A DNA stretch of 19,490 nucleotides, from contig JAUWZC010000015.1 in NCBI GenBank assembly GCA_030615565.1, forward strand, positions 1 to 19,490. The letters are read 5' to 3'. The translations under genes and the position numbers were made by a program. The notes beneath the pieces are model-generated. The model ran no database searches and was not told the origin of the DNA. It was given only the letters and a program-made list of their open reading frames with translations. Shown in pieces: positions 14,524-19,490 of the stretch. Positions within the stretch are counted from its first letter, which is position 1; each line of letters opens with the position of its first letter. This stretch comes from Desulfobacteraceae bacterium (GTDB taxonomy: Bacteria; Desulfobacterota; DSM-4660; Desulfatiglandales; B25-G16).

Positions 14524-17135
14524 TGAACAAAACACACATTAGAAAGATGGCCAAGAAAAAAACGATAAAACGCAGTCAACGATCCAAAGCGATACCCGAT
14601 ACGACGGGCAAACAATTGGTAATTGTCGAATCGCCGGCCAAGGCGCGGACCATCAATAAATACCTGGGTTCTGACTATGTGGTCGCTGCCTCGGTGGGGC
14701 ATGTGCTCGACCTGCCGGACAAAAACCCCAAAGGCGTCAAGGACCCGGTACCAGGTGTTGATCTCGATAATGACTTCAAACCCACCTATCAGGTCATCAA
14801 GGGGAAGACAACAACGATAATGGAATTGAAACGAGCGGCCAAAAAGGCCTCAGGCATCTGGCTAGCAACAGACCTTGACCGCGAAGGGGAAGCGATCGCC
14901 TGGCATCTAGCCGAGGCACTCAGGGTCAAACCGGAAAATGCAAACCGAGTGGTATTTAATGCTATTACCAAAAACGAAATCGAAAAAGCCTTCCACAATC
15001 CGCGTGTGATTGATATGGACAAGGTTAATGCACAGCAGGCGCGACGGATTCTAGACCGGATTGTCGGGTATCAGGTTTCGCCACTTCTTTGGAAAAAAGT
15101 CGCTAGCGGACTAAGTGCCGGTCGCGTTCAATCAGTTGCGGTCCGCTTGATTGTCGAACGTGAACGCGAGATCGAAACGTTTGTACCTGATGAGTACTGG
15201 AAAGTGACGGGTTATTTCACCACTGACCTGGAGGATGTCACAGCCCTGGGTGAACAGTGGCGGAAGTGGCTAACTGAAACCCCTGAAAAACGAAAGGGCA
15301 GGAAGTCCAACGGTTGGAAGGTGCGTGAAAAAAATGCTTGGCTGGCTGAGCACAACAGTCTTGCTGCGGAATTGATCGAAATCGACGGTAGGAAGTTCGC
15401 GCTGAAAGACATTGAAGCAGTCTTGGTTTTGGTGAAACGAACAGGTTTTCAACTGGATGAGCGAATCGAAACACAAAACCCCAAAGCCAAGGGTCCAGCG
15501 CAGCGGATAATCCGTTTATGCGGTCATGTGTCTGGTGGCCCATCATGGCAGGTAAAGTCAATTCAAACAAAACGGATAAAAAGCCGACCCTACGCACCTT
15601 TCATCACCAGCACGCTTCAGCAAACAGCCGCTAACCAACTCGGCTTCCCCGCCCAATTCACCATGCGCACCGCCCAATATCTATACGAAGGCGTGTCGGT
15701 TGATGTAATTGGCTCGGTTGGTCTGATAACATACATGCGAACCGACTCAACCCATCTTTCCGGTGATGCGATCAACATGGTAAGAGAGTACATCGGTTCG
15801 AAGTTCGGCGATCAGTATCTGCCGGCAAAGGCAAATTTCTTTTCATCATCCAATAAAGCGGCCCAGGAAGCACATGAAGCGATCCGTCCCACCGATATAC
15901 GCCTAACCCCTGATCGTGTTCGCTCATCGCTGAATGCCCATCAATACAAACTATACAAAATCATCTGGGAACGATTTGTGGCCTGCCAGATGACGGATGC
16001 CCAATGGGACTCCACGACCATCTTGGTCTCGGGTGGCACTGAGGGTAGGGAACTAATTTTTCGCGCTACTGGCCGCGTGCTTGTATTCGACGGGTATTAC
16101 AAAGTGGTCGGCTTGCCCAAAACATCTGATGAAGTGATGCTACCGCGTATAAATGAAAAACAACCCCTTGCGGCGATTCATATCGATCCGACACAAAATT
16201 TTACCTCACCGCCCCCACGTTACACTGAGGCATCGCTGGTCAAAAAGCTCGAAGCCGAGGGCATCGGCCGACCGAGTACCTATGCCCAAATCATTCAGGT
16301 CATTCAAAACCGTAAATATGTTGAAAAAATCCAGAACCTATTCCACGCAACCGATTTGGGCAAGGTTGTTACCGACAAACTAGTTGAAGCATTCCCAGAG
16401 ATCCTGCAAGTCAGCTACACACGCGACATGGAGCACCAGCTCGACGATGTTGAAGAGAAGCACGCCGATTGGGTTCAGATGCTCCAGGACTTCTACGGAC
16501 CGTTCAAACAGAGTCTCGATGCTGCATACAAAGACATGGAACACGCCAAAGCAGAAATACAGACCGCACCACATACCTGTCCGCAATGCGGCAGTGATAC
16601 AGTTTATCGTTTTGGCCGCAATTGTCGATTTCTTAGTTGTTCTAAGTATCCTGAATGCAAGTTTGCAGCTCCAATTGACAGCAGCGGGAAACCCATTTCA
16701 CCAGAACAGACCGACGTGGCCTGTCCTAAGTGTGGCGCACCAATGATGTTACGCAAAGGTCATTTCGGAACATTCCTTAGCTGCACCAAATACCCTGACT
16801 GCAAAGGCATCTTAAACCTTGACAAAAAAGGATGTGTCGTCCCGCCAAAGATCCCGCCATTGCGCACAGACCTGCCGTGCCCAAAGTGTCAAGCTTCATT
16901 GAACCTTAGGCGTGGTGCACGAGGACTGTGGCTAAGCTGCTCGACATTTCCAAAGTGTTCCGGAAGGCTGGGCTGGGCCTTGCTTGAAGACGAGACAAAG
17001 ACCAAATGGGAAAAGGCACTTGAAGATCACGAAAAAACCTACCCCCAACCGATCATTCGCAAAATCGATGGAAACCTTATCGGCGATTCCTACAAGCCAC
17101 AGGCTCACAATGTAGACGAAGCTGGAGAAGAATAA
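14523..17135 (+). CDS. topA: DNA topoisomerase I, probably acquired from a planctomycete-like source
   Basis: Type IA topoisomerase that relaxes negative supercoils. Toprim features: Glu36 (VIVESPAK) and DLDRE (117-121). The SAGRVQSVAVR segment is at 198-208 and the active-site Tyr404 lies in GLITYMRTDST. Three C-terminal zinc ribbons have Cys at 686/689/706/712, 734/737/754/760 and 786/789/806/812. An expanded segment (about 236-345, with WLAEHNSLAAELIEIDGRKF) and the string KVNAQQARRILDRIVGYQV resemble planctomycete TopA as I know it. Length is 870. By hand count, rows 14641-14700 and 16921-16980 have 35 of 60 G+C each, against 27 in a dprA row (14101-14160) and 25 in an argG row (8641-8700). 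Arg codons shift from AGA/AGG to CGN. The true start may be the in-frame ATG at 14547 (MAKKKTIK), after an AT-rich leader. Confidence 0.93.
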   Translation: MNKTHIRKMAKKKTIKRSQRSKAIPDTTGKQLVIVESPAKARTINKYLGSDYVVAASVGHVLDLPDKNPKGVKDPVPGVDLDNDFKPTYQVIKGKTTTIMELKRAAKKASGIWLATDLDREGEAIAWHLAEALRVKPENANRVVFNAITKNEIEKAFHNPRVIDMDKVNAQQARRILDRIVGYQVSPLLWKKVASGLSAGRVQSVAVRLIVEREREIETFVPDEYWKVTGYFTTDLEDVTALGEQWRKWLTETPEKRKGRKSNGWKVREKNAWLAEHNSLAAELIEIDGRKFALKDIEAVLVLVKRTGFQLDERIETQNPKAKGPAQRIIRLCGHVSGGPSWQVKSIQTKRIKSRPYAPFITSTLQQTAANQLGFPAQFTMRTAQYLYEGVSVDVIGSVGLITYMRTDSTHLSGDAINMVREYIGSKFGDQYLPAKANFFSSSNKAAQEAHEAIRPTDIRLTPDRVRSSLNAHQYKLYKIIWERFVACQMTDAQWDSTTILVSGGTEGRELIFRATGRVLVFDGYYKVVGLPKTSDEVMLPRINEKQPLAAIHIDPTQNFTSPPPRYTEASLVKKLEAEGIGRPSTYAQIIQVIQNRKYVEKIQNLFHATDLGKVVTDKLVEAFPEILQVSYTRDMEHQLDDVEEKHADWVQMLQDFYGPFKQSLDAAYKDMEHAKAEIQTAPHTCPQCGSDTVYRFGRNCRFLSCSKYPECKFAAPIDSSGKPISPEQTDVACPKCGAPMMLRKGHFGTFLSCTKYPDCKGILNLDKKGCVVPPKIPPLRTDLPCPKCQASLNLRRGARGLWLSCSTFPKCSGRLGWALLEDETKTKWEKALEDHEKTYPQPIIRKIDGNLIGDSYKPQAHNVDEAGEE

Positions 17136-17175
17136 AAATACAATTGACTACTAACAACTGGCTACTGACACTTCC

Positions 17176-17625
17176 TCAGGTGCCGCTGTGACCAAATCCA
17201 CCCTCCCCCCTTTTTGTACCATCAAGCTCGCTCACCTCTTCCACTGTCGCCTTAGAAACCTTGCTAATAACCATCTGGGCGATCCTTTCTCCTCTCTTGA
17301 TAGTTAAGGGCTTCTTTCCCCAGTTTATAGCTATCACACTTATTTCACCCCTGTAATCGGCATCAATAGTTCCAGGAGAATTGACAAATCCGAGGCCATC
17401 TCTCAAGGCCAATCCACTCCTGGGCCTGATTTGAGCCTCGTAACCTTCAGGAAGAGAAATTGATAAACCGATTGGAATAAGTTCTATATTACCAGGTTGC
17501 AAGGTGAGGTCTTTATTAACAGCGGCCCGCAGATCAAGGCCAGAGGAACCATCTGATTGGTAAGAGGGTAATGGTAAATCTGGGTTATTATTCAACCTCT
17601 TGACTTTTAAAATAACTCTTGTCAT
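17176..17625 (-). CDS. dut: dUTP diphosphatase
   Basis: Hydrolyses dUTP to dUMP and pyrophosphate, keeping uracil out of DNA and feeding dTMP synthesis; homotrimer. All five dUTPase motifs are seen in the 149 residues: SSGLDLRA (27-34), RPRSGLA (67-73), NSPGTIDADYRGE (82-94) with the catalytic Asp, RGERIAQMVI (111-120) and the P-loop-like RGEGGFGHSGT at the very end. It converges with topA at a distance of 40 bases with no obvious shared terminator. The M16 peptidase gene lies upstream on the same strand, a pairing known from deltaproteobacteria, but here 717 bases of repeats separate them. Confidence 0.96.
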   Translation of the reverse strand: MTRVILKVKRLNNNPDLPLPSYQSDGSSGLDLRAAVNKDLTLQPGNIELIPIGLSISLPEGYEAQIRPRSGLALRDGLGFVNSPGTIDADYRGEISVIAINWGKKPLTIKRGERIAQMVISKVSKATVEEVSELDGTKRGEGGFGHSGT

Positions 17626-17731
17626 TATCTAACTTCCGATAATGTCCGTTGATAGTTTACCGTTTTTCGTTGCCTAAAAATTGCTCAATAGCCTGTAGAG
17701 TAATAAATTCTAAACTCTGAACCCGAAATAC

Positions 17732-17883
17732 TAAACCCTGGCCCAGACCCGCCTGCCACCCGCCTGCCGGATGTCGGGCAGGGATGGCGGGCAGGCCTGG
17801 CTTACAGAATTAATAGGCTGATTCGAGCACTTAGCGCCCTATAGGCTTAGTAGTCTAATCGGGCACTTAGCGCCAGGGCGGGC
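17732..17883 (-). repeat. Dispersed repeat family R, copy R4, carrying a nested REP insertion
   Basis: On the plus strand it starts TAAACCCTGGCCCAGA and ends CTTAGCGCCAGGGCGGGC. The middle holds two internal units of about 37 bases: TTAATAGGCTGATTCGAGCA (17810-17829) and TTAGTAGTCTAATCGGGCAC (17847-17866), each followed by TAGCGCC. Between the CCCTGGCCCAGA end and CCTGGC, 48 bases of GC-rich palindrome are inserted (17748-17795). Confidence 0.8.
17748..17795. repeat. REP-like palindrome nested inside another copy of itself
   Basis: The outer copy starts CCCGCCTGCC (17748-17757) and resumes ATGGCGGGCAGG (17784-17795). Its centre is split by a second copy, CCCGCCTGCC through GTCGGGCAGG (17759-17782). 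Joining the outer halves gives almost exactly the 24-base element seen alone at 18223-18246. It lies at the same internal point of the R repeat as that single copy. Confidence 0.8.
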
Positions 17884-17909
17884 AAAACTAAATATCAAAA
17901 TCCGAATGC

Positions 17910-17938
17910 TTCCGAGTTCCGGATTCCGAAACTCGGAA
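17910..17938. repeat. Hairpin between repeats R4 and R5
   Basis: TTCCGAGTT (17910-17918) and AACTCGGAA (17930-17938) form a perfect 9-bp stem within a stretch rich in TCCGAAT/ATTCGGA repeats. Similar TTCGGATTT-type sequence occurs in the lipoprotein tail near 11155-11220. Role unknown. Confidence 0.45.
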
Positions 17939-18020
17939 TTCGGAAACAAAACATGTTTGGAGCTTGAATCTTAGTAGATTTTTAATTGTTTTGTATTTAG
18001 AAATTTTGAATTTTGTGCTT

Positions 18021-18125
18021 GCCCGCCCTGGCGCGACGTTGCTCAAACATAGTGAGGTCATTGCAGTATTTTGAAACTGAATTCTATATACATTTACCTT
18101 GCAAGCCAGGTCTGGGCCAGGGTTT
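18021..18125 (+). repeat. Dispersed repeat family R, copy R5 (diverged centre)
   Basis: Both ends are conserved, GCCCGCCCTGGCGCGACGTT on the left and GCCAGGTCTGGGCCAGGG plus TTTA on the right, but the middle (about 18045-18100) shows no clear similarity to R1 or R4. It is followed by short TTTAGGAT-type repeats. No REP insertion at the CCAGG junction. Confidence 0.75.
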
Positions 18126-18210
18126 AGAGTTTAGGGATTAGGATTTAGGATTTCCCATATTTTATTGAGCACATTCGTTTATTGAGTTAAAATTGCTATG
18201 GGCACTTTAG

Positions 18211-18337
18211 CCCTGGCCCAGACCCGCCTGCCGGATGGCGGGCAGGCCTGGCAAAACCTGACTCAGTAAAGATAAACCAGGATTGGTGATACATCAGAAG
18301 CAAGCGTATATTCAAATCACGTCGCACCAGGGCGGGC
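18211..18337 (-). repeat. Dispersed repeat family R, copy R6, with a single REP insertion
   Basis: On the plus strand it runs from CCCTGGCCCAGA to CACGTCGCACCAGGGCGGGC, with a diverged centre. The 24-base REP is inserted between CCCTGGCCCAGA and CCTGGC. The GCCCGCCC end faces the M16 peptidase gene and lies five bases beyond its stop codon. Confidence 0.8.
18223..18246. repeat. REP-like GC-rich palindrome (24 bp) within R6
   Basis: CCCGCCTGCC then GGATGGCGGGCAGG, the exact reverse complement of the copy in the lipoprotein tail at 11181-11204. Compared with the uninterrupted R3a junction at 11883-11900, it is a clean 24-base addition. Confidence 0.85.
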
Positions 18338-18342
18338 TCACT

Positions 18343-19490
18343 TCAAAAATTTAGTGGATCTACAGGTATCTTATCTTTATCCACAGGTCCCAATACTGTC
18401 ATAGAAACGTTGCCTGCTGAAAAAACCCTTTTTGATACATCTATTACCTCATTCAGGGTAACCTTTTTTAATTCTTTTATTACTTCCTCATAACTTATAT
18501 ATCTTTCAAAAATAAATTCGTTTTTAGCCAACCGCATCATCAAGTTACCCATATTCTCCGCACCAAGCAAAATCCCCCCTATAAGACACTCCTTTGTCCG
18601 TGCTATATCATCCTCTGATATATCCCCGTTTTGAATTCCCTTAATCAGTATCCCAATCAGTTTCACCACCCTGTTAATCTCTTTTTTGTCTATGGCCACA
18701 TATATCCTGAGTAGCCCTGTATCTATAAACGCACTAATATAAGAATAAACAGAATAGGCCAGACCCCTCTTCTCTCTGATCTCCTGAAAAAGCCTGCTAC
18801 TCATATTTCCACCAAGTATAGTGTTAAAAATGGCCTCTGCAAACCTCTTCTCTCCAGAAAGTGCTGATGCCTGAGCACCCAAGCAAAGATGCACCTGTTC
18901 TAATTCCTTGGGATAGGAAGACACCGTTGGAGTAATTAATGGGGTAGGCCTTGCAAGAGAGACATTATTTTCGTCTGGAAGAGGTTCAAGGAAGGATCTA
19001 AAATAGTCAACCAAAAGGTCATGATCCACATTTCCTGCAGCTGCAATAACTACTCTCTTGGGGGAATAAAAGCGGGACACATAATCAAGAATATCTTTCC
19101 TGGTAATTTTACTGACCGTTTCCTTTGTGCCTAGAATAGGTCTCCCCAGGGGATCCCCTCGCCAAAATGTTTGGTCAGATAGTACATGAATATATTCATC
19201 AGGGGTATCTTCCATCATGCTGATTTCCTGGAGAACAACCGACTTCTCCAGTTCCAAATCCTCTTCAGCAAATAATGAATTAATAAATATGTCGGAAAAA
19301 AGATCGATTAAAAATTGGAGGTGTTTATTCAGAACCCTGGCATGAAAACAGGTTTGTTCTTTACCAGTAAAGGCATTTGAAAATCCGCCGATTGTGTCCA
19401 GATCCTTTGCAATCTGGATGGCAGATCTGCTCTTGGTGCCTTTAAAAATCATATGTTCTATAAAATGAAATATCCCTCTTTCTTTATCAA
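18343..19490 (-). CDS. M16 family zinc peptidase (processing-peptidase-like), 5' end cut by window edge
   Basis: Member of the M16 (pitrilysin/mitochondrial processing peptidase) metalloprotease family. The inverted zinc motif HxxEH is present as HFIEH, encoded at 19467-19453, followed by MIFKGTKSRSA and later LEKSVVLQEI, where the Glu is the expected third zinc ligand. The inactive-half region with RGLAYSVYSY is also visible, so this is a two-domain subunit. The open frame continues to the end of the window (DKERGIFHFIEHM), so only about the first 40 residues are missing; an internal ATG at 19452 should not be taken as the start because the zinc motif lies before it. In related genomes this gene lies between pnp and dut. 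Substrate unknown. Confidence 0.92.
   Translation of the reverse strand, partial: DKERGIFHFIEHMIFKGTKSRSAIQIAKDLDTIGGFSNAFTGKEQTCFHARVLNKHLQFLIDLFSDIFINSLFAEEDLELEKSVVLQEISMMEDTPDEYIHVLSDQTFWRGDPLGRPILGTKETVSKITRKDILDYVSRFYSPKRVVIAAAGNVDHDLLVDYFRSFLEPLPDENNVSLARPTPLITPTVSSYPKELEQVHLCLGAQASALSGEKRFAEAIFNTILGGNMSSRLFQEIREKRGLAYSVYSYISAFIDTGLLRIYVAIDKKEINRVVKLIGILIKGIQNGDISEDDIARTKECLIGGILLGAENMGNLMMRLAKNEFIFERYISYEEVIKELKKVTLNEVIDVSKRVFSAGNVSMTVLGPVDKDKIPVDPLNF

Noticed and set aside
15238..15597. Frameshift or insertion damage suspected in topA because of the unusual segment at residues 236-345
   Set aside because: The frame stays open, composition and codon use match the rest of topA, and the segment has protein-like content; it is better read as a lineage-specific expansion.
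11867..18337. Possible CRISPR array from the repeated GC-rich units
   Set aside because: Repeats are dispersed, in both orientations and variable, with no regular spacers and no cas genes.

Overview
The window reads as chromosomal DNA of an AT-leaning anaerobic bacterium. The gene set and order (xerC-hslV-hslU followed by argB-argD-argF-argG-argH and a GCGRKGPP-type lipoprotein) resembles what I know from Deltaproteobacteria/Desulfobacterota. A CooT-type nickel protein next to a His-rich protein, and a histidine kinase ATPase with the Cys-rich tail typical of sulfate-reducer kinases, fit that. This assignment is inference; an anammox-type planctomycete or a related deep lineage is not excluded.

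Layout. 1-950: a minus-strand histidine-kinase ATPase piece with no recognisable phospho-acceptor region. 1016-1206: a run of inverted repeats, two possible promoters and a terminator-like hairpin, then a two-gene plus-strand unit (CooT-like and His-rich protein, 1259-1786). 2028-4981: xerC, hslV, hslU (chromosome dimer resolution and an ATP-dependent protease). 5000-10948: argB, argD, argF, argG, argH, taking N-acetylglutamate through ornithine and citrulline to arginine; argA/argJ and argC must lie elsewhere. 10945-11253: a short lipoprotein gene whose 3' part looks replaced by repeat DNA. 11279-12697: ybaB and recR. 12916-13116: a minus-strand cold-shock protein with its own terminator. 13417-17135: dprA and topA. 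17176-17625 and 18343-19490, minus strand: dut and an M16 zinc peptidase cut by the window edge.

The most interesting content is non-coding. (i) A dispersed repeat family of about 105 bp (called R here) occurs at least seven times, in both orientations, always between genes; three copies lie directly at stop codons and one supplies the end of argF. (ii) A 24-bp GC-rich palindrome (REP-like) is inserted at the same internal point in two R copies, once doubly nested, while other R copies retain the empty site. (iii) A 170-bp element just after ybaB has 15-bp terminal inverted repeats and an exact 8-bp direct repeat on each side, which looks like a non-autonomous transposon (MITE) of IS66-like type.

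topA stands out among the genes: it is clearly GC-richer, uses CGN arginine codons where its neighbours use AGA/AGG, and carries a planctomycete-like sequence, yet it sits in the normal place directly after dprA. This suggests in-place replacement of the resident topA by a foreign copy. No rRNA, tRNA, CRISPR array or prophage is visible.
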